Shown piece after piece: positions 1 through 8,019 of a DNA stretch of 64,000 bases. The stretch comes from CAZUMW01 sp964621615 (GTDB taxonomy: Bacteria > Desulfobacterota > WTBG01 > CAIYCZ01 > CAIRTM01): positions 33,718 to 97,717 of the forward strand of contig CAZUMW010000013.1 of assembly GCA_964621615.1 (NCBI GenBank), read 5' to 3'. Position 1 is the first letter of the stretch; every line of letters starts with the position of its first letter. Under the pieces are notes generated by a model that saw nothing but the letters and a program-made list of their open reading frames with translations, made no database searches and was not told the DNA's origin. Position numbers and translations under genes: made by a program.

Positions 1-2330
1 GACGGATCGGTATAGGCCGGCTGGCCGTAATAATCGGCGGTGTGCCCGGTGTGCGACCCGTCAGCCCGGTCGACGCGCAGGACCGCATCGCGGCTGCTGT
101 ACGTGTAGGCGGTCACGCCGCCGCCGGCGTCGGTCTGACTGATCATCCGGTGCGAATCGTCATAGGTGAAATAGCGCGCAGAATCGTCGGGGTTGACGAT
201 AGCCACAAGATCCCCTGCGCGATCAATGGTAAACGTGGTGACGCGCCCGGCCGGATCGGTAATCGAGGTCAGGGTGCCGGCCGCATTGACCGTAAGAGAC
301 GTCACCTTGCCGGCGGGATCGGTGATCGAGCGCAGCCGCCCGCTGCCGTCATAGGTATATGCGGTCGTGTTTCCGTTTCTGTCCTGCACCTGTGTCTGCT
401 GTCCGGCTTCATTAAACGCGACCGCCGCGCCGTCTTTGTGTATCCACTGGTACCCGCCGCCTGCAAGCGCAGACAGCGTTGATGAATCGCCACGCGCCGG
501 GGAGTAGATGCCGGCCCCGCTGTCGGTGAACATGTACCGGCTTCCGTCACCGCCCGCTATGATAATCGTATTCTCATTTTCGGTGAGCTCATACATCCCC
601 ACCAGGCCCCACCCGCTGCCCAGCCAGAGCTGCTCCTCGTCCTCATCGGCCCGGTCGAGAAAAACGCTTCCGGTAAAACTGCTTTCAAGGCTCATATATT
701 CATCTGCCTCGACACCGGTGTCGGCGTCGGCGGGCGCACCGAACTGGGACACGGTGGCAAAGGTGGTCTGATATTCGTTTGCTATGGTAAGGCGGTAGTT
801 GTATGTTCCCTCGGCAAGCCGGGCGCCGGTCGGGTCAAGGCCGTCCCACTGATAGGCAAACACCATGGGTCCCTCAACGGGCTCGTAGAACCGCTCGATC
901 CGGTTGCCGCCGATTTCCGCGACAAAGCGGATGCGCTCGGGCGTAAGCACGCTTGTACGGCTGATATCATAGCTGACCTGAAGGGTAAGGCCGGTTGCTG
1001 CCGTGGGGGAATTGTACTGAAGGGCAAGCATACGGTTTTGTCCCATGCTGCGGTACGACGGCAGTATGTGCTCGACAAGCAGGTGCCCGTCCTGCACGTC
1101 AACCCGGGACCCCGCACGCACGCTGCCGCAGCTCTGATTGTTCCGCTCGGTGCGGGCCTCGCCGGTAGTGTCTTCCGCATCCCCCGGCTCGCCGGACCCG
1201 GTCGGTGCCATGCGTCCGAGATTGCAGTCGCGGGGCGAAAAATGCTCCACCTCAAACACCACCCATTTGCCGTCATCGGAGACAACCCCCATGGTTTCAT
1301 GCTCCCACTGGATCGTTTCGGGATCATACACGCCGACGGGAATGGGGGTGCCCGGTGCAAAGCCGCGCTCGTTTTTGAGCCGAACGGTAACCGGTTTGCT
1401 GAAGCGCTGGCCGTCAGGCGTCAGGTCGCAGGCATAGGTGAAATGAGACAAATCAGGAAGCGCATTGGGCAGATCCTTGCCCCGGTCATACCAGGTTGCC
1501 TGCATATCGGTGCTTTTACTCACTGCCCCGGCCGGCACATCGAGCTGTATCGACCCGTCCGAATTCGACCCGGTGCCGCCTGCGGGGCCGATAGTGATGT
1601 CTGCCGGATCAACCGGGGTGAGATACATATCGGAAACGGCAACAACGTCGTCTTTTGTTTCAAGAACGGCCTTTCGCTGCGCATAGGTAAACCCGTCTTT
1701 TTCAGCCATGATTCCAAAGCTTCCCGCTGCGGGCATGTCAATGACAAACCGGCCGTCCGCATCGGTTTGTGCCGACGAGGAAGCGCCGCTTGCAGTAATT
1801 TTCACCCCAGAAAGCGGGGCATCATCTGATGCGTCAAAAACCCGGCCGTACACAGAGCCGCGTGCATCGGTCGTTTCATTGTCACCGCTGCGGTCAAAGA
1901 CTTCTGAAACGGTAATCGTCGCCTCGATTCGCTCGACATAGGTCTGGCCGTCCTCAGTGACATCGGTGTCACACTGAACCGTCCATTGTCCTTTATCCGC
2001 CTGTTTTTCTATGCAGATCTTAAGGGGGATCATGGTCAGCCCGCCCAGCCGGCGCACTCTTCTGCCCGGCGAAACCGTCACCCCCTGTGCTCCGGACTGC
2101 GCACCGGTTATAGTTACTGTACTGTTATCGAAGCTACAGTGGTTATCTTCCGCTACACGCAGCAACACAAACCGGCACCGCCGGGGCAGCAGCTTCGGCA
2201 CCCGCAGGGTCTGCTTCAACCGGGGCACTTTTGCCGGTATGGTAACGGTTTCCGCCTGCACCGATGCACTCAGCAGTAAAGCAGCAATTGCAGCACAAAA
2301 AATTACTGTTACATAATGATTGTTTTTCAT
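1..2330 (-). CDS. Secreted RHS/YD-repeat protein, 3' end outside window
   Basis: An open frame reads leftward from ATG at 2330 and leaves the window without a stop, giving about 776 residues. The start is followed by a clear signal peptide ending near residue 26 (SASVQA then ETV). Around residues 155-205 there is a carboxypeptidase-regulatory-like beta domain (GRVFDASDDAPLSGVKI), then a beta-rich region with a PAGAV motif typical of RHS N-termini. From about residue 650 onward YD-type repeats run to the window edge (YTYDGSGRLRSITDPAGKV and related units). Proteins of this architecture are large exported repeat proteins; the C-terminal end, which normally carries the variable effector, is not visible. 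Function beyond that is unknown. A possible GGGAGG ribosome site lies directly upstream. Confidence 0.85.
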   Translation of the reverse strand, partial: MKNNHYVTVIFCAAIAALLLSASVQAETVTIPAKVPRLKQTLRVPKLLPRRCRFVLLRVAEDNHCSFDNSTVTITGAQSGAQGVTVSPGRRVRRLGGLTMIPLKICIEKQADKGQWTVQCDTDVTEDGQTYVERIEATITVSEVFDRSGDNETTDARGSVYGRVFDASDDAPLSGVKITASGASSSAQTDADGRFVIDMPAAGSFGIMAEKDGFTYAQRKAVLETKDDVVAVSDMYLTPVDPADITIGPAGGTGSNSDGSIQLDVPAGAVSKSTDMQATWYDRGKDLPNALPDLSHFTYACDLTPDGQRFSKPVTVRLKNERGFAPGTPIPVGVYDPETIQWEHETMGVVSDDGKWVVFEVEHFSPRDCNLGRMAPTGSGEPGDAEDTTGEARTERNNQSCGSVRAGSRVDVQDGHLLVEHILPSYRSMGQNRMLALQYNSPTAATGLTLQVSYDISRTSVLTPERIRFVAEIGGNRIERFYEPVEGPMVFAYQWDGLDPTGARLAEGTYNYRLTIANEYQTTFATVSQFGAPADADTGVEADEYMSLESSFTGSVFLDRADEDEEQLWLGSGWGLVGMYELTENENTIIIAGGDGSRYMFTDSGAGIYSPARGDSSTLSALAGGGYQWIHKDGAAVAFNEAGQQTQVQDRNGNTTAYTYDGSGRLRSITDPAGKVTSLTVNAAGTLTSITDPAGRVTTFTIDRAGDLVAIVNPDDSARYFTYDDSHRMISQTDAGGGVTAYTYSSRDAVLRVDRADGSHTGHTADYYGQPAYTDP

Positions 2331-2447
2331 TTTCCCTCCCCCTGGAAAAAGTCATACCCTGTCAGTAGTAACCAGACTAATGTTTAAAATCTTACCGGAC
2401 AGGGCTTCGATAAACCTCACAAACAGGTCGCAGCCGCTTGCTGCAGC

Positions 2448-3488
2448 TTATTTTTTGATAGAAATATGATGCTCAGCCGCAATCACCTCCTGAGCTTTTC
2501 TTCGCCGCTCACAGCTGCATGCATACCAGAGGCTGCCTGCAGCCTCAACCACTTCCTGATAGATACGGCTCGAAAGCGGCATTTCTTTACAGTACTGGCC
2601 GGTACAGGGCGGCGTTTCTGATACCTTTAAAGCGGGATCCAGAACAACATCAGCCACAATATAGCCTTCAGCCTGCTCAAGGGATACCAGGAGCGAGGCA
2701 TCTGAATCGGCAATGGAGGACTGACCCCGGAATATGGAATCCTGAGAAGGCAAAGCGCCCGGCAAAGGGGATTGCCATGAACCTCCCTGGTTTGCAAGCA
2801 CCGCCGGCACCCCCAGCCTGCGGGCATACAGCTGGGCGGTTTCGGTAAGATCGTGATCCCACTCGGAGGGATCCTTGCCCGCGTCGGACTCCGGCACCGG
2901 ATCGGCAGTCGGAAGCAGCACAAGGTCGACCGATGCGGAGTGCATCCTGCGAATCATGTCGCACAGCGTCGCCTCGAAGCAGATCACAACCCCTATGGAT
3001 CCGATTTCGGCTTCAATAATATGCGAGTTGGGATATCCCCGCGTGAAAAAAGTTTCGTGTGCTGCGGGGCGCTCTTTGCGGACCGTGCCGGCAACAGAGC
3101 CCTCTGGAGAGGTAAGAACGAATGTATTGAAAAAATCAATACCATCTGATTCCACAAAAGACGTACCGAGCCACACTCCCAGCCTGGCAGCGGTTTCGGT
3201 GAGCCATGAAACGGTCTGCCCGTTGGAGGATTCGCCAGAACCCCAGATATCCTTTGCAATTATGTACCCTGACGGCATTAATTCAGGCAGCAGTATCAGC
3301 TCCGCCCCGTCAGCAGCCGCCTGATCTACCAGCTTCTCGGCGCCGGCAAGATTTTCAGAAATCATACCGGGGTCGGATTCTGTCTGTATCGCCGCTACAC
3401 GAAGCGTCTGCTGTGCTGCGGCTTCGCTCAGCAGCACCAGGAAAAAAATTGCCGTAAGAGTTCCCGTTATCGTTTTTCTGCTCTTCAC
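2448..3488 (-). CDS. Exported carbon-nitrogen hydrolase (nitrilase superfamily)
   Basis: A 346-residue protein. The frame extends upstream to 3560, but the GTG at 3488 is preferred: it has AGGAGG six bases upstream and gives a textbook signal peptide (MKSRKTITG then a hydrophobic run to AAA). The nitrilase catalytic triad is visible: Glu in LLPELMPSGY (about residue 69), Lys in TVRKERPA (about 138) and Cys in GVVICFEATLC (about 170). Members hydrolyse amides or nitriles; the substrate cannot be told. An export signal is less usual, since most family members are cytoplasmic, and suggests a periplasmic amidase. The gene stands alone between the RHS protein and a long gene-poor stretch. Confidence 0.85.
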   Translation of the reverse strand: MKSRKTITGTLTAIFFLVLLSEAAAQQTLRVAAIQTESDPGMISENLAGAEKLVDQAAADGAELILLPELMPSGYIIAKDIWGSGESSNGQTVSWLTETAARLGVWLGTSFVESDGIDFFNTFVLTSPEGSVAGTVRKERPAAHETFFTRGYPNSHIIEAEIGSIGVVICFEATLCDMIRRMHSASVDLVLLPTADPVPESDAGKDPSEWDHDLTETAQLYARRLGVPAVLANQGGSWQSPLPGALPSQDSIFRGQSSIADSDASLLVSLEQAEGYIVADVVLDPALKVSETPPCTGQYCKEMPLSSRIYQEVVEAAGSLWYACSCERRRKAQEVIAAEHHISIKK

Positions 3489-3695
3489 ACCAGGCCTCCT
3501 GTATGCTTTTGCCATTTGTTGCGTGTCAAGCGCACATACCACATTTATAATTAAGCACACCCCCCTTTTTTAGCAAGAAGAAAACACCCGGCGACGGAAA
3601 TCGGAAACCATGAGACCATAGTCTCTCAGTAGTTATTTTTTTTGTATTTAGCGGCAATTGAACTACCACCTGCTACAAGCCGTGGATTCAGTTTT

Positions 3696-3856
3696 CCCGA
3701 CGTGTCGGGACTAAAGGAAAAACACATAACCACAAAAATCCTCCTGAGGGTAAGCACCCTATACGAACAGCACGTTCTGAGCCAATAATCATTCTTCGCC
3801 TATCGAAGATCCCGACGGTATATCGGGGAAGGCGAGGGTTTTAAACCCCGAAGGAG
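3696..3856 (+). promoter_or_regulatory. Structured leader that can mask a Shine-Dalgarno site
   Basis: Several short stems follow each other: CCCGA/TCGGG (3696-3709), GGGT/ACCC (3748-3759), GAAC/GTTC (3765-3777), CGCCT/AGGCG (3797-3834) enclosing TCCCGA/TCGGGGA, and GGGT/ACCC (3836-3848). They are enclosed by CTCCT (3741-3745) pairing with AGGAG (3852-3856), which is the Shine-Dalgarno site of the decayed reading frame that follows. This looks like a riboswitch or similar translational control element. I could not match it to a known riboswitch class. Stems were found by eye, not by energy folding. Confidence 0.35.
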
Positions 3857-3859
3857 ACA

Positions 3860-4039
3860 ATAAATTCATTACTAACCGCAATCGATGTCGCAATCGTGTT
3901 TGCCTCGCTGATCATTGTTGTATCGATTAAGAAAACGACAACGACTTTGCCGGGTGCCAGAAAAACTGATCTTTTCGGGCTTTCCCGCCTTAGACTGTAT
4001 CCCTTTTATTATCCTCAAAATGGTATAATTTTTTTGTGA
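3860..4039 (+). pseudogene. Remnant of a sodium:solute symporter-like N-terminus
   Basis: After AAGGAG a frame starting at ATA (3860; probably a decayed ATG) reads NSLLTAIDVAIVFASLIIVV and then SIKKT, which resembles the first membrane helix of SSS-family sodium symporters. Past about residue 35 the sequence no longer looks like a transporter, and a stop follows at 4037. No further transporter sequence is present before the HU gene. I read it as the 5' stump of a lost transporter gene still attached to its regulatory leader. The family assignment rests on a single short helix and is tentative. Confidence 0.35.
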
Positions 4040-4145
4040 CATATATATTAATTCTATAGTATATTTAACTTGCTTTTCGGATTATGATTTATTATAAACG
4101 CCAATAGACAATCCTATACTCATACCATCATAAAAGGAGGCCGGC

Positions 4146-4448
4146 ATGACAACACCAAAGAAACCTTTAACAAAAGCACAGATAGCCACTGAGCTCGCGG
4201 AAACATGCAACATGACCAAAAAACAGGTCAATGAATTTTTTGACGAGCTGGCAAACCTCGCCTACCGGGAAACAAAGAAAAACGGCAGCATAACCATCCC
4301 CGGCTTCGGCAAACTGGTCAAGGACAAGCGCAAAGCCCGCAAGGGAAGGAACCCTCAGACCGGTGAAGAGATAAAAATACCCGCCAAAACCGTGGTAAAG
4401 TTCAGGCTGGCAAAATCCTGCAAGGACGCTATTGTACCGCAGAAATAG
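4146..4448 (+). CDS. HU/IHF-family DNA-binding protein
   Basis: A 100-residue protein with the HU fold: N-terminal helices (LTKAQIATELAETCNMTKKQ), then beta arm residues ITIPGFGKL and the conserved KARKGRNPQTGEEIKIPAKT segment that contacts DNA, followed by VVKFRLAK. The start has an AAAGGAGG site five to six bases upstream. It has about ten more residues than typical HU, due to a Lys-rich N-terminus (MTTPKKPLTKAQ). It is a nucleoid protein that bends DNA. The gene is monocistronic and ends at a bidirectional terminator. Confidence 0.93.
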   Translation: MTTPKKPLTKAQIATELAETCNMTKKQVNEFFDELANLAYRETKKNGSITIPGFGKLVKDKRKARKGRNPQTGEEIKIPAKTVVKFRLAKSCKDAIVPQK

Positions 4449-4482
4449 ACCGCACAGCAGCAGCCGCTCACAAAACGCACAT

Positions 4483-4525
4483 AAAAAAAACGGCGGGCAC
4501 CACCCGAGCGATGCCCGCCGTTTTT
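4483..4525. terminator. Bidirectional Rho-independent terminator between HU gene and asd
   Basis: A perfect 9-bp stem CGGCGGGCA (4491-4499) / TGCCCGCCG (4512-4520), with T5 on the plus side and A8 on the other side, serves both convergent genes. Confidence 0.9.
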
Positions 4526-4555
4526 ATGCGTACCTGTTACGGACTGCCGTTTGCA

Positions 4556-5680
4556 TCACGGCTGACCGATGCGCTCCAGGATGATCTTAAATATTCTTCG
4601 CACCGGCTCCGCCGCGCCCCACAGCAGCTGATCGCCGACGGTAAAGCAGGAAAGATACTCAGGGCCCATCCGCATTTTCCGGATCCGGCCCACCGGAATA
4701 TCAAGCGTCCCGGAAATCTTAGCCGGCGTCAGCTCCCGCAGCGTGTCCTCCTTGGTATTCGGGATCACTTTTACCCACTGATTAGCCGAGCCGATCATAT
4801 CCTGCAGCTCATCAAGAGGAATATCTTTTGTCAGCTTGACGGTAAACGCCTGGCTGTGACACCGCATTGCGCCAATGCGCACGCATATGCCGTCAATGGG
4901 AACAGGGCTTTCCTGCCTGCCCAGTATTTTATTTGTCTCGGCGTAGCCTTTCCACTCCTCGCGCGTCTGCCCCATGTCAACGGGGCTGTCTATCCAGGGA
5001 ATCAGGCTCGCAGCGAGCGGAACACCGAAATTGTCAACCGGCATGCTCTGTGAATGCAGGCAGCCGGTCACGCGGCGGTCAAGCTCAAGTATCGCACCGG
5101 ACGGGTCACGGGCAAGCTGCCCCGCATCAGCCCCGATAGCAGCCATCTGCGCAACCAGCTCGCGCATATTTTTAGCGCCGGCGCCGGATGCAGCCTGGTA
5201 TGTCATCGAGCTGACCCACTCTATACAGCCTGTCTGAAAAATGCCGCCCAGGGCCATCAGCATCAGCGACACTGTACAGTTGCCGCCGATATAGTTTTTG
5301 ATGCCATCTGCAAGCCCGCGCTCAATAATATCACGGTTAACCGGATCGAGCACTATGATGCTGTCCTGCTCCATTCTGAGCGCTGATGCAGCATCGATCC
5401 AGTAGCCCTTCCATCCGCTGCCACGGAGATTGCTGTATACTTTTTTGGTATAGCCGCCCCCCTGACAGGTGACGATAATGTCCAGCCCGGCCAGCCTGTC
5501 CAGGTCGTGGGCATCCTGCAGCTCCGAGATATCCATCCCGATAGACGGGCCCGGCTGGCCGACCTGGGATGTGGAAAAAAACATCGGCTCAAAGCCTGTG
5601 AAATCATGCTCCTCAAGCATTCGTTCGATCAGAACGGATCCAACCATACCGCGCCACCCGACAAATCCAACCTTCAGCAT
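4556..5680 (-). CDS. asd: Aspartate-semialdehyde dehydrogenase
   Basis: A 374-residue protein that reduces aspartyl phosphate to aspartate semialdehyde with NADPH, leading to lysine/diaminopimelate, threonine and methionine. The N-terminal nucleotide-binding motif is VGFVGWRGMVGSVL. The catalytic cysteine sits in GGNCTVSLM (Cys135) and the active-site histidine in RCHSQAF (about 275), the same positions as in the E. coli-type enzyme, which also matches in length. The gene is single, transcribed toward the terminator at 4483-4525. Confidence 0.95.
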   Translation of the reverse strand: MLKVGFVGWRGMVGSVLIERMLEEHDFTGFEPMFFSTSQVGQPGPSIGMDISELQDAHDLDRLAGLDIIVTCQGGGYTKKVYSNLRGSGWKGYWIDAASALRMEQDSIIVLDPVNRDIIERGLADGIKNYIGGNCTVSLMLMALGGIFQTGCIEWVSSMTYQAASGAGAKNMRELVAQMAAIGADAGQLARDPSGAILELDRRVTGCLHSQSMPVDNFGVPLAASLIPWIDSPVDMGQTREEWKGYAETNKILGRQESPVPIDGICVRIGAMRCHSQAFTVKLTKDIPLDELQDMIGSANQWVKVIPNTKEDTLRELTPAKISGTLDIPVGRIRKMRMGPEYLSCFTVGDQLLWGAAEPVRRIFKIILERIGQP

Positions 5681-5812
5681 TGTACGCTCCTTGCAAAAAT
5701 ATTATAATGTGGTGAAAATCACGTTTTTCGAAAAGTAGTTGAGTATAGGATATGCAGGGAAACATGTCAAGAATGATGCAGCAAAACCCTTTGCACCGCT
5801 TGTCCTTTTCGC

Positions 5813-6490
5813 TCACCGCAGGTGCAGCTCAAATGCAATCGTTATTTCAACCGGAACACGGTCGCCGAAGTACCTGCGCGGCGGCGGCGGGAACGGCGAC
5901 GCATCGTTGACCGCCTGTAATGCGGCCTCTGTCAGCAGGGGGCTATGTGCTGCACGGATTGTTTTCAGCTCGCGCATGTTTCCATCAGCGGTGATAACAA
6001 AACGCACCGTTACCCTCCCCTCGATCCGCCGCGTCCGGGCGCGATAGGGATACTGCTTATAGCGCTCTATTCTGCGGCGCACCATGCCCAGGTACTCCCG
6101 GGTGGAGGCATACTGCACGGGAGCGGCATCGCCCGCGCCGCTAAGGTCCGGCATGCCGGGCACTTCCGGCGCGCTAATCTCCTCAACCACACCGTCCGGC
6201 ACATCCGCATCGCTTGTGTCAAGATCAAACGGCTTAAACCGGGGCACAGGATTCTTTATGCGGTGCTCCTTAACTTCATGCGGCTCAAGCTGCCGCTTCG
6301 GCCTTCGCCTGGGACGGGGAATATTTCTCCCCGTATCGTCGGACACATTCTGCAGAGTAAGCTCGATCGCCTGCCGGGGGGTGCTGTCATATATGCCTAT
6401 GATATACCACAAAAGCACCATATGAACCGTACAGGATACAAGCAGTATCCATTGCAGCAGCCGGTTCGGGCCCTTCTTGTGTGCATTCAT
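5813..6490 (-). CDS. tonB: Energy transducer TonB (small set)
   Basis: About 225 residues from ATG at 6490; an upstream ATG at 6571 would lie inside exbD and is less likely. One N-terminal membrane helix (LLQWILLVSCTVHMVLLWYI) anchors the protein, a Pro/Arg-rich periplasmic linker follows (RPRRRPKRQLEPHEV), and the C-terminal TonB domain has the conserved YPYRARTRRIEGRVTVRF segment. It transmits inner-membrane proton energy to outer-membrane receptors. It is the last gene of exbB-exbD-tonB on the minus strand, starting 25 bp after exbD. Confidence 0.9.
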   Translation of the reverse strand: MNAHKKGPNRLLQWILLVSCTVHMVLLWYIIGIYDSTPRQAIELTLQNVSDDTGRNIPRPRRRPKRQLEPHEVKEHRIKNPVPRFKPFDLDTSDADVPDGVVEEISAPEVPGMPDLSGAGDAAPVQYASTREYLGMVRRRIERYKQYPYRARTRRIEGRVTVRFVITADGNMRELKTIRAAHSPLLTEAALQAVNDASPFPPPPRRYFGDRVPVEITIAFELHLR

Positions 6491-6515
6491 ATTATCCGCC
6501 GCTGTGTGCACAGTA

Positions 6516-6923
6516 TCACTTATCCTTTTCGGTTGCCAGGCACAGCCTGCCCGCGCCGGCGGCTTTGGCAAGGTCCATAACCTTGACGGCCCTGTTCAGC
6601 ATCACGCGCCGGTCCGCACGTATAACCACCAGCTTGTCATCCCGATTGTCGATCATAGGTTTCAGCCGCGAAAACAGCTCCCCGATGGGAACCGCCTCCC
6701 GGCCGATATACACCCTCCCGTCGCTGTCGACATAAACCGTTATTTCCTTCTGAACCTGCGGAGCTGCGGCTTTAGCCCGGGGCAGCTTTACATCGATACC
6801 CTCATCAACGATAAAATTAGTGGTCAGCAGAAAATAGATAAGCAGCAAAAAGACAATATCGATGAGCGCGGTCATCGGCGTTTTTATTTCATAGCGCTTT
6901 TTTTTCTTTTTCTTTCCAAGCAT
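6516..6923 (-). CDS. exbD: ExbD/TolR family biopolymer transport protein
   Basis: A 135-residue protein with a strongly basic N-terminus (MLGKKKKKKRYEIKTPMTAL), one membrane helix (DIVFLLLIYFLLTTNFIV) that carries the conserved Asp needed for proton passage, and a periplasmic domain ending in DLAKAAGAGRLCLAT. It forms the proton channel with ExbB and powers TonB. It lies between exbB (174 bp upstream, an unusually wide gap) and tonB. Confidence 0.93.
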   Translation of the reverse strand: MLGKKKKKKRYEIKTPMTALIDIVFLLLIYFLLTTNFIVDEGIDVKLPRAKAAAPQVQKEITVYVDSDGRVYIGREAVPIGELFSRLKPMIDNRDDKLVVIRADRRVMLNRAVKVMDLAKAAGAGRLCLATEKDK

Positions 6924-7097
6924 ATTGGTAACCCTTTAAAAAGTTATATTTAGCAGCATCGGGGCGTTCATGAAGTGGGGTTTCATATGGCGGAGGCTGC
7001 GCAGGGACCCGCCCGAACAGGCTTTTGCTTAACGCTTTAATTTATTTTGGACACGTCTGGCGCACATTTATATAACTGTGTCGTTCAGTTTCAGCGT

Positions 7098-7721
7098 TCA
7101 GCTGGAGACAGCATTTTTCCGATTGCTGAGCGCTTTTATCAGAACGACCGCGCCGTCCTGAAGCCGTGACTCATACCCGTCAACGCGTGACAGCAGATAG
7201 CTGTGCGCCAGCATGCACGGCAGCGCCACCGACAGCCCGAGTGCGGTCGTAAGCATTGCCTCCCAGATGCCCCCGGCAAGAACCGCTGCATTTACTTTGC
7301 CGCCCATCTGCTGAATAACCATAAAGGCTTTAATCATGCCGATTACCGTACCGAGAAGGCCCAGCAGCGGCGTAATGTTGCCGATGGTGGCAAGCGTTTG
7401 CAGATAACGCGAAAGCCCCCTGACCTCCTCTTCAGCCGCATGTACCAGCACGGTTTCAAGGGTATCCAGATCGCCCTGCTTGACCTCAATGCCGTGCATG
7501 AACACGCGCCCCATTGGCGTGTTGCTGTCGCCGGCGGCGGCATATGCCTTGTCATCGCTTCCCTCGGCTATGTACCGCGCCACCTTTTCCACCAGCCCCT
7601 CCCCTTCAAGCCTGAGACGGGAAAACCGGATAAGGCGCTCCACAAAAACCGCAAGCGCAATCATTGAACACAGCAGAATCGGAACAACCAGAACGCCGCC
7701 CTTTGAAATAAATTCAATCAT
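7098..7721 (-). CDS. exbB: MotA/TolQ/ExbB family proton channel protein
   Basis: A 207-residue protein with three membrane helices. The first is near the N-terminus (VLVVPILLCSMIALAVFVERL); the other two are in the C-terminal half, with the family signature LQTLATIGNITPLLGLLGTV and then AMLTTALGLSVALPCML. The start has AAGGAGG about eight bases upstream. First gene of the small TonB energising set. Confidence 0.93.
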   Translation of the reverse strand: MIEFISKGGVLVVPILLCSMIALAVFVERLIRFSRLRLEGEGLVEKVARYIAEGSDDKAYAAAGDSNTPMGRVFMHGIEVKQGDLDTLETVLVHAAEEEVRGLSRYLQTLATIGNITPLLGLLGTVIGMIKAFMVIQQMGGKVNAAVLAGGIWEAMLTTALGLSVALPCMLAHSYLLSRVDGYESRLQDGAVVLIKALSNRKNAVSS

Positions 7722-8019
7722 AGCTCACATCCTCCTTTAGTAGAACCGTTGTGCCGTAAAGCAGCATTATCGCCGGACACGCTTCGCTTTGTCCGAGCCT
7801 ACGACTCTCATTCGTTCGAAATGACGCTGGTGCTATTGTGACACAGCCTCTAAACCTGGTGATGGCGGATGGGGTAATTACCGGTTGATCTGGTAGTTCT
7901 TTTCCCGTTCGCGTTCGCCGTTCACACTGCGCAAGCAGGCCGTCATTGCCCGGCGGCAGTCCGGGCAATCCAGTTATTTAATTTAAAACACTTCCGCTAT
8001 ACGTCTGCTTACACCCCGG
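7722..8019. other. Intergenic region with a dispersed repeat
   Basis: No gene is apparent. Bases about 7767-7806 carry ATTATCGCCGGACACGCTTC and its continuation, which recurs almost identically near 22964-23003. It is followed by CATTCGTTCGAAATGACGCT, a fragment resembling non-coding dispersed sequence near 46025-46065. A second palindrome, ATTGCCCGG/CCGGGCAAT, lies near 7945-7970. The stretch looks like accumulated short interspersed repeats. Confidence 0.6.

Noticed and set aside
3540..3560. GTG at 3560 as the start of the nitrilase-family protein
   Set aside because: It adds 24 residues without signal-peptide character, whereas GTG 3488 has AGGAGG upstream and a clean signal peptide.
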